From Salinimonas iocasae (lineage in GTDB: Bacteria > Pseudomonadota > Gammaproteobacteria > Enterobacterales > Alteromonadaceae), in contig NZ_CP039853.1 in NCBI RefSeq assembly GCF_006228385.1, positions 284,009 through 348,008 on the forward strand: DNA of 64,000 nt. Direction: 5' to 3'. Shown here one piece after another: positions 51,040 through 60,471 of this stretch. Within the stretch, counting starts at the first letter, position 1. Every line of letters starts with the position of its first letter. The notes under the pieces are model-generated. The model worked only from the letters and a program-made list of their open reading frames with translations, was not told the DNA's origin and searched no databases. The translations under genes were made by a program, and so were the position numbers.

Positions 51040-51804
51040 CTAATTACTGTGAATTTTAATGGTGTGCGGTTTGAATAACGAGGAAGGTGCAAATCCAAAC
51101 AGCTGTTTAAACGTTTTACTCATATGAGGTAAGTCAGAAAAACCCGAAGCATGGGCAGCCTCAGTCAATGTTGCTGACTTACTCAGTTGTTCTATTGCGG
51201 CGCGCACACGCCACCAGACAATAAAACGACTAATAGGTATACCCACTTCTTGCTTAAAAAGATGTGTTAGACGACTTGGGGACAAGAAAACCTTCGATGA
51301 TAAAAACGCCATATCGATTGCACAACCTCTCTGCGAAGCAATAATGTCGATGACCGCTCGTACCCGTTTATCCTCAGGGCGCGATGAAAGCGCAGGACTA
51401 TAGACTAGCCCTACCGCTTTATTTACTGTTTTCCACACTTTGTCGATATCGACGTCAGTAAATAGATGCTGAGAAATGGATCCCAATTCTTTGCTAGTAA
51501 GCGGCAGAGTATTAATTCCATCACTCCTGGCTTGACGTAAGGCTTTGAGAAATTGTTGGTTTTGCCTATCTTCAGGCTCTAAATAGATGACTACAATCTG
51601 ATTGTCCTGTGCCAAAACCTTGTGAGGGACATCTTCGAAAATCACAATACATTGTCCGGTGTGAATACTTTGTGCCTTGAAATCTTGAACCGAGATGTCT
51701 TTGTCTAAACCAATGCAAATTTGGACAGCATGATGTGCATGAACATCATTATCAGGACTGATTCCGATGTAAATCGCTTTGTAGGGCCACAAATGAATAT
51801 GCAT
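51040..51804 (-). CDS. AraC-family transcriptional regulator
   Basis: This 254-residue protein has an N-terminal cupin-like sensing domain (His-rich HAHHAVQICIGLD) and a C-terminal double helix-turn-helix (LSSKVFLSPSRLTHLFKQEVGIPISRFIVWWRVRAAIEQL, then ASGFSDLPHMSKTFKQLFGFAPSSLF). It lies directly upstream of the truncated desaturase on the same strand, a pairing common in chromosomes. It may therefore have regulated the original desaturase. Its target is now lost. Confidence 0.9.
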   Translation of the reverse strand: MHIHLWPYKAIYIGISPDNDVHAHHAVQICIGLDKDISVQDFKAQSIHTGQCIVIFEDVPHKVLAQDNQIVVIYLEPEDRQNQQFLKALRQARSDGINTLPLTSKELGSISQHLFTDVDIDKVWKTVNKAVGLVYSPALSSRPEDKRVRAVIDIIASQRGCAIDMAFLSSKVFLSPSRLTHLFKQEVGIPISRFIVWWRVRAAIEQLSKSATLTEAAHASGFSDLPHMSKTFKQLFGFAPSSLFKPHTIKIHSN

Positions 51805-51932
51805 GGCTGACTCAGTATCAAAAGTTCAGGCTATTGATTTTTGCCTTATAAATCTACACAAATGACGAATGTTAGCCGATAGATACAAGTTAAGGTGAGC
51901 GCGCACAGTGAAATTGTGTTCTTCTTACAATT

Positions 51933-52322
51933 TTAAGTGTGTAAATAATTTAAAATACCACAGTCCCTAATGGTTTTGTCTTGGTCACACGATGACGCCA
52001 TATTTTCGAGTGATGACTTTAATGCGTTTAGCTCTTCAATGCGAATAATGACGTCTGATAAATGCTTAGCTATTAACGTATTGATATTTGAACAGCTCTG
52101 ATCTGGCCTCGAACGACTGTCCATTAGCGTTTTTACTTCCATGATAGACATATCTAATGAACGACACTGTTTGATAAACAGGAGTTGTTCAATAGTCCCC
52201 TTGTCGTAGACACGATAATTTCCACTTGAGCGCTTAAGCTCAGGCAAGAGCCCCTTCTTTTCATAAAAACGAATGGTCTGAATACTACAACCTGTCGTCT
52301 TTGCGACATCACCAATTTTCAT
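51933..52322 (-). CDS. MerR-family metal-responsive regulator (CadR/PbrR-like)
   Basis: This 129-residue MerR protein has an N-terminal helix-turn-helix (MKIGDVAKTTGCSIQTIRFYEKKGLLPEL), a long dimerisation helix and metal-ligand Cys in SCSNIN (about 77) and CDQDKTIRDCGI (about 112 and 120). This Cys arrangement is typical of Cd/Pb/Zn sensors. It is divergent from the CDF transporter and the 19-bp-spacer promoter at 52339. A second such promoter at 58975 is probably also its target. Confidence 0.9.
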   Translation of the reverse strand: MKIGDVAKTTGCSIQTIRFYEKKGLLPELKRSSGNYRVYDKGTIEQLLFIKQCRSLDMSIMEVKTLMDSRSRPDQSCSNINTLIAKHLSDVIIRIEELNALKSSLENMASSCDQDKTIRDCGILNYLHT

Positions 52323-52338
52323 TTTTTTCTCCTAACCG

Positions 52339-52369
52339 TTGACTCTATACCAAGTATAGACTTTATACT
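52339..52369 (+). promoter_or_regulatory. MerR-type promoter of the efflux operon
   Basis: TTGACT, then a 19-bp spacer containing the perfect dyad CTATAC-CAA-GTATAG, then TATACT. The long spacer with a central dyad is the hallmark of MerR-activated promoters. Confidence 0.88.
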
Positions 52370-52401
52370 CATACTATTCATCAGTAAAGAGTGTGTTTCT
52401 A

Positions 52402-53019
52402 ATGAGCGGATGTGGGTGCGAAGTTGAAATAAAAGACCAGTCTCAACGACAGGTTTTGTATTGGCTTTTGGGAATAAACGCGACAATGTTTGTTATAGAA
52501 ATGGGGATCGGGTTGCTTGCTGATTCAACCGCATTAATAGCCGATTCACTTGATATGCTCGCCGACGCAGTTGTCTATGGTGTTGCCCTTTATGCTATTG
52601 GTAAATCGCTATTGCACAAAGCCAATGCGGCTAGAATTAGCGGCTTTTTTCAGATGGCACTGGGTGTGTTGATTATCATTGATATTGTAAGACGGTCAAT
52701 TTACGGTAGCGAACCTGTATCGGGACTAATGATGGCTATGGGGGCAGTTGCACTGGTTGCTAATGTCATTTGTCTTGTGATCATACGCAAACAAAGAAAT
52801 GAAGAAGTGCATATGCGGGCAAGCTGGATATTTTCAGCCAACGATGTGATTGCCAACTTAGGTGTTATCTTTGCTGGCGTTTTGGTGTTTTGGCTCGATT
52901 CTCGATGGCCTGATCTGGTTATCGGTGTGATAGTTTCGTGCGTTGTGTTGCGCGGGGCAAAAATGATCCTCGAAGATGCTGGAAATGAAAGACAGCGAGC
53001 GCTTAATGCGCAAAGTTGA
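52402..53019 (+). CDS. Cation diffusion facilitator transporter
   Basis: From ATG 52402 (MSGCGCEVEIKDQSQRQVL) this is a 205-residue CDF-type transporter with six membrane segments. It carries the metal-site motif TALIADSLDMLADAVVYG in segment 2 (D-x3-D) and WIFSANDVIANLGVIFAGVLVFW in segment 5. It lacks a long C-terminal domain, as in the short metal-resistance CDF group. Three Cys in MSGCGCE may bind metal. It is first in the MerR-controlled operon and exports divalent metal to the periplasm. Confidence 0.88.
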   Translation: MSGCGCEVEIKDQSQRQVLYWLLGINATMFVIEMGIGLLADSTALIADSLDMLADAVVYGVALYAIGKSLLHKANAARISGFFQMALGVLIIIDIVRRSIYGSEPVSGLMMAMGAVALVANVICLVIIRKQRNEEVHMRASWIFSANDVIANLGVIFAGVLVFWLDSRWPDLVIGVIVSCVVLRGAKMILEDAGNERQRALNAQS

Positions 53020-53401
53020 TAAGAAAATGCCAATTTTTAATTGCACATCAAAACTGCGTAGGTTGGCATGGCTACTTATTACTTTGCTCATGTGTCAATC
53101 GGGCTTTTCGTTCGCCGCTCAATGCGATGACTACCCTGCGGAGGTATCGTCAGTCCCTGAACAATCAAAGTCGATAGGCACTTATGATGTTCCCGAAAAA
53201 AATGTAAATGCTGGTGATAATACGTCGAGTGAAGAGTCTAAGTGTTTCCATTGTGTGCTGTGTCAATGTGGACAGATTAAGTTTCTGGCACAACACCCAA
53301 TAAATGACGTATCTAAACCGTTATATACCAATCAATACAGTTATTCCCGCAACGTCACTGACGGCCTAGTCGAAGGCCTTTTGCGCCCACCTCAACATTA
53401 A
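53006..53401 (+). CDS. Small exported Cys-rich protein of the metal-efflux operon
   Basis: The frame from ATG 53006 overlaps the CDF stop by 14 nt; ATG 53027 is an alternative. It encodes a basic start, a membrane or signal segment (LAWLLITLLMCQSGFSFAA) and then CDDYPAEV... with a Cys/His cluster KCFHCVLCQCGQ. This looks like a periplasmic metal-binding or sensing peptide linked to the pump. Small unnamed proteins are often found before czcC genes. Confidence 0.65.
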   Translation: MRKVDKKMPIFNCTSKLRRLAWLLITLLMCQSGFSFAAQCDDYPAEVSSVPEQSKSIGTYDVPEKNVNAGDNTSSEESKCFHCVLCQCGQIKFLAQHPINDVSKPLYTNQYSYSRNVTDGLVEGLLRPPQH

Positions 53402-53473
53402 TCCATTCCCTCCTATATGTTTGCATGGGTGCTTTCCATGTATGTCGTTATCTTATGAACAAAAGGTTCTTTT

Positions 53474-54808
53474 ATGAGTTCTTCACGCCCATTGGGCATA
53501 AAAAAAGCTAGCTCAGCGTATCTGAAATTGATATCTGCTGCACTGGTAACCATGAGCATATCTGTTCAATCTGCCAATGCGCAAAAGTCTTCAATCACGC
53601 TTGAAAATGCGCTCAAACGCACATTATCAAACAACCCAGATTTAGTTGTGTTCGAATTTAAATCTTCGGCTTTGGATGGTGAATCAAAAATGGCCAGCTT
53701 ACGACCTGAAATGTCTGTTGGGGTTGAAGTTGAAAATGTGTTGGGAACAGGCGAAGTGTCTGGTATCAAAGATGCCGAATTGACACTGACCTTATCGTCG
53801 GTCATCGAGCTTGGAGATAAAGTCAGCGGCCGAATGAATGTGGTGAGTTCAAAAAAAGCACAACTGCTTACACAACGGCGCATTCGTACGCTGGACATCT
53901 TGGGTGAAACAACTCGACGATATATCAATGTCATTGTCCAACAAGCGTTGCACAAGACTGAGCAACGAGCTGAAATGCTGGCTCGCACAATGCTTCAGAC
54001 AGTCTCAACACGGGTTGAAGCGGGGGCTTCTTCACCACTTGAGAAAAAACGTGCAGAGTCAGCGTTGTCGCAGGCGCGTTTGTCGTTATTGATAAGTGAA
54101 CAAAAACTCAATGAGTATAAACGCGACCTGGCCATCATGTGGGGTGACACTAACGCTGCGTTTGCGGAAGTTGAAGGGACACTGTTATCGTTTCCAAATT
54201 CACTATCACTTGAACATATGCTTTCACAGCTTCAAAGCAATCCACACGTTCTGCTTTATGCTGATAACTATCGGGTACAAGAGGCCAGATTGAGAGTGGT
54301 TCAGGCCAGTCAGCAGTTCGACATTGCGTGGGAAGCCGGTATCCGAAGAATGCAGGGAATTAATGACACAGCGTTAGTCGCCAGTATTTCGGTGCCGTTA
54401 AATACCAAGCAGCGGAATCTAGGAGAATACGAACAACAGCGCGCATTGCTTGACAGTATCGACTATCAAAAACAAGCGAAAATTCGTGAACTCACTCGCC
54501 AATTAAATCAAGTCATTAGCGCAAAAGACCAAGCCTTGCTCACTGTTACGACCCTTCAAGACAATGTCGTTCCCACATTGGAATCTGCATTGAAATTGGC
54601 GCGGGATGGCTATGAAAGTGGTCGCTACAACTATATAGAGTGGGTGACAACGCAACAGCAACTCATAGATATGCAACGAACACTGATAAAAGCCGCAGGC
54701 TTAGTCCACCTTCGAAGCGCAGATCTAGAGGCACTTACGGGAATTCCCGTGTTTTCTGACTCTCCCTCGACGTCTGCTCAATCATCAGAATTACTAGAGA
54801 AAAAATAA
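53474..54808 (+). CDS. czcC: CzcC-like outer-membrane efflux protein (TolC superfamily)
   Basis: This 444-residue outer-membrane factor has a signal peptide-like start and the TolC repeat pattern: SITLENALKRTLSNNPDL at the N-terminus, long coiled-coil helices (VSTRVEAGASSPLEKKRAESALSQARLSL) and the C-terminal YESGRYNYIEWVTTQQQLIDMQRTLI. It forms the outer-membrane channel for the CzcBA pump. Its stop overlaps the start of the adaptor (TAATG). Confidence 0.9.
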   Translation: MSSSRPLGIKKASSAYLKLISAALVTMSISVQSANAQKSSITLENALKRTLSNNPDLVVFEFKSSALDGESKMASLRPEMSVGVEVENVLGTGEVSGIKDAELTLTLSSVIELGDKVSGRMNVVSSKKAQLLTQRRIRTLDILGETTRRYINVIVQQALHKTEQRAEMLARTMLQTVSTRVEAGASSPLEKKRAESALSQARLSLLISEQKLNEYKRDLAIMWGDTNAAFAEVEGTLLSFPNSLSLEHMLSQLQSNPHVLLYADNYRVQEARLRVVQASQQFDIAWEAGIRRMQGINDTALVASISVPLNTKQRNLGEYEQQRALLDSIDYQKQAKIRELTRQLNQVISAKDQALLTVTTLQDNVVPTLESALKLARDGYESGRYNYIEWVTTQQQLIDMQRTLIKAAGLVHLRSADLEALTGIPVFSDSPSTSAQSSELLEKK

Positions 54809-55743
54809 TGAATACATCACAATTTACATTACTCACTAGCGCACGTGACTTGCTTGGCGTGTTAGCCATGCTACTTACTTTACTGTTTGCTACTGTCGCC
54901 CTGGCTGATGATGACGATGAGGAAGCCGAAGAAAGACCCGAGTACGTAGTGTTATCTCAAGAACGGATGCTTGAACACGATATCGTGACTGCTTCAGCCG
55001 CGTCAGGATCATTATCGCTCACAACCAGAACATTTGGGCGGATAGTTCATGATCCTGCGTCACTGAGTCATATTCGTGCCCGCTTCGACGGTGTTGTAAA
55101 ACGTATCATGGTGAATATTGGAGATAAAGTAAAAAAAGGTGACACACTGGCAATCATTGAGTCAAACGAGAGTTTAAATCAATACTCAATCACCTCACCG
55201 ATGTCTGGAAAAATCATAGCTAGACACGCCAATGATGGTGAGCTCACCAACGGTCAAGTGCTGCTTTCTGTTGCTAATTACTCTCGCGCAATTGCTCAAT
55301 TGGCTATTTTCCCCAAACAACGTACTCATATTGCCGCTGATATGGAAGTCACTTTAAGGCTTGAGGAATTGCAGCAACAATCAAGTATAAGCCACATTAC
55401 GTCCTCACCGGATGACAAACCCTATTCTATCGCGTTTGTGAACGTTGATAATGGCAGTGGTTATTGGCCTTTAGGCGCTATGGTAGAGGGTTATATTCAG
55501 ATTGGTTTCCAAGAAGTCAATCTGGCACTCCCCAAAAGTTCAATACAAGAGTTAGATGGGCAAACCATTGTTTTTGTCAAAGAAGGGGAACGATTTTACC
55601 CCCGCCAAGTAAAACTTGGGAACACGGACAACCGTTTAGTAGAGATTGTGAAGGGCGTTCAAATAGGCCAGCAAGTCGTTGTAGAAAATAGCTATCTACT
55701 AAAAGCTGATTTATTAAAAATGGAGGCGGGCGATGATGACTAA
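54808..55743 (+). CDS. czcB: CzcB-like periplasmic adaptor of heavy-metal RND pump
   Basis: This 311-residue membrane-fusion protein has a signal segment (LAMLLTLLFATVALA), an acidic spot DDDDEEAEERPEY, a lipoyl-like hairpin (FDGVVKRIMVNIGDKVKKGDTLAII, YSITSPMSGKIIARHANDGE) and a barrel domain near the C-terminus (QTIVFVKEGERFYPRQVKLG). It links CzcA to CzcC. The acidic stretch may bind metal. Confidence 0.9.
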   Translation: MNTSQFTLLTSARDLLGVLAMLLTLLFATVALADDDDEEAEERPEYVVLSQERMLEHDIVTASAASGSLSLTTRTFGRIVHDPASLSHIRARFDGVVKRIMVNIGDKVKKGDTLAIIESNESLNQYSITSPMSGKIIARHANDGELTNGQVLLSVANYSRAIAQLAIFPKQRTHIAADMEVTLRLEELQQQSSISHITSSPDDKPYSIAFVNVDNGSGYWPLGAMVEGYIQIGFQEVNLALPKSSIQELDGQTIVFVKEGERFYPRQVKLGNTDNRLVEIVKGVQIGQQVVVENSYLLKADLLKMEAGDDD

Positions 55744-55803
55744 TTACCTGCGCATTTATTGTCAAAAGCAAAGCCAAGTCCATAAAAACGGTGAGGTGAG
55801 AGC

Positions 55804-58800
55804 ATGATTGCACGAATACTCCGTCTGTCGATTGAGCGCCGTGGTGTCATGATGTTGTTCGCCTTGTTTGTCGCCTTTTTTGGTATGTACAGTTACAAAC
55901 AACTGCCGATTGATGCTGTGCCTGATATCACCAACGTGCAAGTGCAGATAAATACCGCAACCCCAGGTTACTCGCCTTTGGAGACTGAGCAACGCATAAC
56001 GTTTATAGTTGAAACCTCGCTGGCCGGTTTGCCTAATTTATCGTATACCCGCTCGATATCACGCTATGGCTTGTCGCAAGTCACAGTCGTGTTTAAAGAG
56101 GGCACCGATTTATATTTCGCACGAAATCTCGTCAACGAGCGTCTCACCGCCATCGCGGCGCAATTGCCAACAGGGTTAACCCCTGAAATGGGCCCTATCG
56201 CCACAGGCTTGGGTGAAATTTACATGTACTCGTTAAGTGCTGAGCCTCAGGCGCGACAGGACAACGGTCAACCCTATGATGCTATGGCATTAAGGGAGAT
56301 CCATGATTGGGTAGTTAAGCCCCAATTGTCGCTTGTTGAGGGGGTAACCGAGGTTTATGCGGTAGGCGGATTTGAAAAGCAATATCATGTGAATCCTAAT
56401 CCAGTCGCAATGATAAACTTTGGGATAAGTACAGGTGACCTTCTCAGTGCGCTAGAACGCAACAATGCGAATCAAGGCGCTGGTTTTGTAGAACAAAATG
56501 GGCAACAAGTACTGATCAGATCGGAAGCTCAACTGAAGGGCATCGACGATATCGGCCAAGTGGTTGTTAAGATCATTGATGGCGTACCGGTAAAAATTCA
56601 AGACATCGCCCAAATCAACCTCGGTAAAGAGCTGCGCTCTGGAGCCGGCACGTTAAATGGCCAAGAAACAGTGATTGGCACGACAATGATGTTAGTGGGA
56701 GAAAACTCTCGTACGGTCGCCAAAGCTGTGGACAGTAAGCTCGAAACCATTAAAACAAGCTTACCCGAGGGCGTTATCCTTGAAGCGGTTTACGATAGAA
56801 CAAGCCTCGTTGACAAAACCATCGACACAGTACAGAAAAACCTCGTCGAGGGCGCTTTACTTGTCATCGTTGTGCTATTCGTTTTGCTTGGGAATGTGCG
56901 AGCTGCACTTATTACAGCCGCTGTAATACCCCTGGCAATGCTTGCCACGATATCGGGTATGGTCAAAACCGATGTGTCTGCTAACTTAATGAGTTTAGGC
57001 GCACTGGATTTTGGCTTGATTGTCGATGGCGCAGTTATCATTGTTGAAAACTGTATCAGGCGATTATCCGAATCCCAGAAGCAAAACGGCGCAACTCTAC
57101 CGCTCAAAGAAAGACTGAATGTTGTATATGAAGCCACTAATGAAGTCATACGTCCCAGTTTGTTTGGTGTATTGATCATTACCATTGTTTATATCCCCTT
57201 GTTCACGCTCACTGGCGTCGAAGGTAAAATGTTCCACCCCATGGCAGCGACCGTGATAATGGCTTTGCTTGCCGCAATGGTATTTTGTTTTACCGTAGTG
57301 CCTGCGGCGATAGCAATTTTCATGAGAGGTAAAATTAGCGAAAAAGAAAGCCCAATTATTAAAGGTGCAAAGGCAGTCTATCGTCCTGTTTTAACCGGAG
57401 CGCTGCGTTTTAGATGGCTAGTGGTAGTAGCAGCGAGTGCTTTGGTTGTCGGCAGTTTATGGATGGGCAGTAAATTAGGCTCCGAGTTTATTCCCCAGCT
57501 CAATGAAGGTGATATCTTAGTACAGGCAATACGGATCCCTGGGACAGGGGTAGAACAAGCAGTTGAAATGCAAAAAACTCTTGAAGCGAAACTTATGCAG
57601 TATGAGCAAGTACAGACGGTATTCGGTCGCACGGGTACGGGTGAGGTCGCCACCGACCCTATGCCACCAAACATTACTGATACGTTTGTTATTTTAAAGC
57701 CTCGGGAGCAATGGCCCGATCCATCAATGACAAAAGCTGAGTTAGTGGAAACGTTTGAAGAGGACTTGTTTACTTTGCCCGGCAATAATTATGAATTTAC
57801 GCAACCTATACAAATGCGTTTTAACGAATTGATTAGTGGCGTAAGGGCAGATTTGGGGATAAAGCTATTTGGGGATGACTTAGATACGCTCTTTGCATCT
57901 GCTTCTGACATTTTGACCGTTATTTCAACGATTGAAGGAGCTGATGACGCGAGGCTTGAGCAGGTAGAAGGCATTCCAATCTTCACCGTCACACCAAAGC
58001 CTGATCAATTGGCACGCTTTGGTTTGGATATAGCCGACTTGCAGTTATGGCTCAATGCTGCGACAGGTGGAGAAACCGCTGGAATGATTTTTGAAGGCGA
58101 CAGACGCTTTGAGATTGTCGTGCGATATGGCGACGACATTCGAAATGAACTCACTCAGCTTGAGAGCGTTCCCATCGTCACGCCCTCTGGTGAGCATGTA
58201 CCGATAAGCGAATTAGCCACACTGGCATTTAAAGAAGTACCTAGCCAAATAAGCCGGGAAAATGGCAAACGTAGTATTGTTGTCACAGCAAATGTGCGTG
58301 ACAGAGATATTGGCACTTTTGTTGAAGAAGCTCAGGCGAGAATCAATGATGAAGTAGATTTACCTGCTGGTTATTGGCTCGACTATGGTGGAACCTTTGA
58401 GCAGCTCGAGAGTGCGAGTCAACGATTGACTATTGTGGTACCGGTTACGTTGTTTGTGATTTTGACAATGCTGGTAATTGCGTTTGGTTCTATACGCGAT
58501 GCGTTGATTATCTTCACAGGTATCCCTTTGGCATTAACAGGCGGTGTAATGTCTCTTTGGTTAAGGGATATGCCTTTATCCATATCCGCGTCGGTAGGAT
58601 TTATCGCGTTGTCTGGGATTGCCGTATTAAACGGATTGGTAATGCTGTCCTTCATCAAGCAACGTTTGCTAGAAACCGGAGAATTAGTGAATAGCATTGT
58701 TGAAGGGGCACTTATTCGCTTGCGTCCGGTATTAATGACAGCACTAGTGGCAAGCCTTGGATTTGTGCCCATGGCGCTCAATACGGGCATAGGTGCAGAG

Positions 58801-58914
58801 GTGCAACGGCCTTTGGCCACGGTGGTCATCGGCGGGATAATATCGTCAACCTTGCTAACACTGGTAGTGCTGCCTGTACTCTATCGACTCGTGCATAGTA
58901 AAGGGGATCAGTAG
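55804..58914 (+). CDS. czcA: CzcA-like heavy-metal RND efflux transporter
   Basis: A 1036-residue RND transporter with twelve expected membrane segments. The heavy-metal signature in segment 4 is visible as ALDFGLIVDGAVIIVENCIRRL, whose Asp/Asp/Glu pattern points to the Zn/Co/Cd (HME1) group rather than Cu/Ag. The N-terminal SIERRGVMMLFALFVAFFGMY and the repeat LRPVLMTALVASLGFVPMA are also typical. It starts 60 nt after czcB and ends at a strong terminator. Proton-driven export of divalent cations from cell to medium. Confidence 0.94.
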   Translation: MIARILRLSIERRGVMMLFALFVAFFGMYSYKQLPIDAVPDITNVQVQINTATPGYSPLETEQRITFIVETSLAGLPNLSYTRSISRYGLSQVTVVFKEGTDLYFARNLVNERLTAIAAQLPTGLTPEMGPIATGLGEIYMYSLSAEPQARQDNGQPYDAMALREIHDWVVKPQLSLVEGVTEVYAVGGFEKQYHVNPNPVAMINFGISTGDLLSALERNNANQGAGFVEQNGQQVLIRSEAQLKGIDDIGQVVVKIIDGVPVKIQDIAQINLGKELRSGAGTLNGQETVIGTTMMLVGENSRTVAKAVDSKLETIKTSLPEGVILEAVYDRTSLVDKTIDTVQKNLVEGALLVIVVLFVLLGNVRAALITAAVIPLAMLATISGMVKTDVSANLMSLGALDFGLIVDGAVIIVENCIRRLSESQKQNGATLPLKERLNVVYEATNEVIRPSLFGVLIITIVYIPLFTLTGVEGKMFHPMAATVIMALLAAMVFCFTVVPAAIAIFMRGKISEKESPIIKGAKAVYRPVLTGALRFRWLVVVAASALVVGSLWMGSKLGSEFIPQLNEGDILVQAIRIPGTGVEQAVEMQKTLEAKLMQYEQVQTVFGRTGTGEVATDPMPPNITDTFVILKPREQWPDPSMTKAELVETFEEDLFTLPGNNYEFTQPIQMRFNELISGVRADLGIKLFGDDLDTLFASASDILTVISTIEGADDARLEQVEGIPIFTVTPKPDQLARFGLDIADLQLWLNAATGGETAGMIFEGDRRFEIVVRYGDDIRNELTQLESVPIVTPSGEHVPISELATLAFKEVPSQISRENGKRSIVVTANVRDRDIGTFVEEAQARINDEVDLPAGYWLDYGGTFEQLESASQRLTIVVPVTLFVILTMLVIAFGSIRDALIIFTGIPLALTGGVMSLWLRDMPLSISASVGFIALSGIAVLNGLVMLSFIKQRLLETGELVNSIVEGALIRLRPVLMTALVASLGFVPMALNTGIGAEVQRPLATVVIGGIISSTLLTLVVLPVLYRLVHSKGDQ

Positions 58915-58918
58915 TGTT

Positions 58919-58950
58919 CTTGGGCATTTATTCGTAAATGCCCAAGTTTT
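58919..58950 (+). terminator. Strong intrinsic terminator of the czc operon
   Basis: CTTGGGCATTTA-TTCG-TAAATGCCCAAG followed by TTTT, a 12-bp perfect stem directly after the czcA stop. Confidence 0.92.
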
Positions 58951-58974
58951 ACCTGAACGATTTTTAGGTACCTA

Positions 58975-59005
58975 TTGACTCTTTATTAAGTATAGACTTT
59001 ACAAT
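58975..59005 (+). promoter_or_regulatory. Second MerR-type promoter
   Basis: TTGACT, a 19-bp spacer (CTTTATTAAGTATAGACTT) and TACAAT. It shares AAGTATAGACTT with the promoter at 52339, but the left half of the dyad is changed. It drives the methyltransferase-like gene. Confidence 0.82.
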
Positions 59006-59039
59006 CATATTCTTAACGTCATGTACGATAAGGATAGAT

Positions 59040-59639
59040 ATGGTTTCGCTTATTTTAATTAGTAGTTTTTTGGCGCTAGCCGCCCTCGGTAGAAGCTTTT
59101 TTCAATATAAGAGAAATGGTGATTTTGGTATAAGAGCAGCATCTATAAACGCACCATTAATAGAAATTGTACCAGGGGCTATATTCGTGGTTACGTTTTG
59201 CTTTGCATTTGGTCTAGTTCTTTTTGGTTACTTAGGACGTGCGCCCCTACTATTTGTTCCTTCAATTCCATTTCAGCTTCTCGGCTCCTTGATTGGCGCC
59301 TGCGGAATTGCTGTAACTTTGTTGTCTCAAATTCAAATGGGAGATTCATGGCGTATTGGCGTTGACCAGCAAGAAACGACTGCACTTATTACCCACGGGA
59401 TTTACGCAAAGTCTCGCAACCCCATTTACTTTGGTATTTTTCTATTTTGGGCAGGGGTGTGTATAACGTTCCCACATTTGCTGCTTTGGGCATGTGCTTT
59501 TGTATGTTGGATTTGCATTGAAGTGATTGTTCGACAAATTTAAGAGCCTTATTTGAAGAAAGTGCATGGCGATGATTTTCTAAAATATAAGTCTGACACT
59601 AACCGATACATACCTAAGCTTTCACGCTTTAAGTTTTGA
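59040..59639 (+). pseudogene. Isoprenylcysteine methyltransferase-like gene with premature stop
   Basis: The frame encodes a membrane protein of the ICMT/PEMT family: several hydrophobic segments and the cofactor-binding region QMGDSWRIGVDQQETTALITHGIYAKSRNPIYFGIFLF. Translation stops at TAA 59541-59543 after IEVIVRQI (167 residues). In the same frame the sequence continues EPYLKKVHGDDFLKYKSDTN, then RYIPKLSRFKF and TGA at 59637-59639. The family motif is EEPYL--HG--Y--Y----R--P, so the TAA most likely replaced a GAA codon. The gene is linked to metal resistance by its MerR-type promoter, as in other czc clusters. Confidence 0.82.
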
Positions 59640-60028
59640 CGCTTAAATAAGTAATGGCGCAGGCTGCTTTATATGCATAAACTAACGAACGGTATCTTTT
59701 AACGTCCATTTTTATGAACTGTCGTTATTCTTAAATAAAGTGAGCCGACTGATTATGTTTGCAAGCCCGTTCTCGATTAGCGTGAGTTCATTGTCAATTA
59801 AAGTGAGTCAGGCACCGGTCATATTCTCACTTAATGTGAGTCCAAAATGTACGATGTAATCAAGTCAGAGGGATTATGTTCGCGAGCCACTACACATAGC
59901 TACTCCTGAGCTTATTAGATGTAGTAGCAATGTGACTTGATAATGCTGGTGGACAAATCCGCGAGAACTTTGCCAAATACGGAGGGTTAGAAAAGGCCTC
60001 CGGAGAGACCTGTCAGTTTTGTAATTGA
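59640..60028. other. Non-coding region with repeated GTGAG motifs
   Basis: About 390 bp with no gene. Four copies of an (A)AAGTGAGTC-like motif occur at 59733-59746, 59776-59789, 59797-59810 and 59829-59843, spaced about 42, 21 and 33 nt. They resemble the multiple transposase-binding sites at the end of IS21-type elements, but no istAB genes are present. Confidence 0.5.
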
Positions 60029-60322
60029 TTAACGGGACCTGATGCTGGTGGTTCCAGACAGAGTTTCTAAAGCTTCTCTTTTGACCCATTGTTCTGGTAA
60101 CGAATGCCATATTTTACAATCTGATTCACCATCAGATTGCCTTTTACTCCACTCCTTTAACTGACCAGATTTGTAATCTCTCAAATCCTTGATTGTGTAC
60201 GTGTTTAATTTGCGCTCCCAATCACTAAGGTATGTGTTGAGTTTAGAAGTACACAGGTCGCTGGCAGACGCCATCGGAGTTAACACAGCCCAGGTGAGTA
60301 ATATAGAAAGCTTCATTCGCAT
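60029..60322 (-). CDS. Small exported hypothetical protein
   Basis: From ATG 60322 (GGAG upstream) this is a 97-residue protein with a signal peptide (MRMKLSILLTWAVLTPMASA), two Cys (DLCTSKL and SDCKIW) and a charged helical middle (YTIKDLRDYKSGQLKEWSKR). The upstream 30-codon extension has no RBS and is rejected. Function unknown. Confidence 0.6.
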   Translation of the reverse strand: MRMKLSILLTWAVLTPMASASDLCTSKLNTYLSDWERKLNTYTIKDLRDYKSGQLKEWSKRQSDGESDCKIWHSLPEQWVKREALETLSGTTSIRSR

Positions 60323-60471
60323 AAATGCTCCGTATTTAATTGTGCCGGGGAACCGCCCCCGGCTACTAGCACCATAGCGAAGAAAAAAGACGCCACTGAA
60401 ATCGCAAGGCATTATTTGGGGGTGTGTAATTTAACAGGCCAAATTTCACACAAAAATGTATGGTCCGCCTC

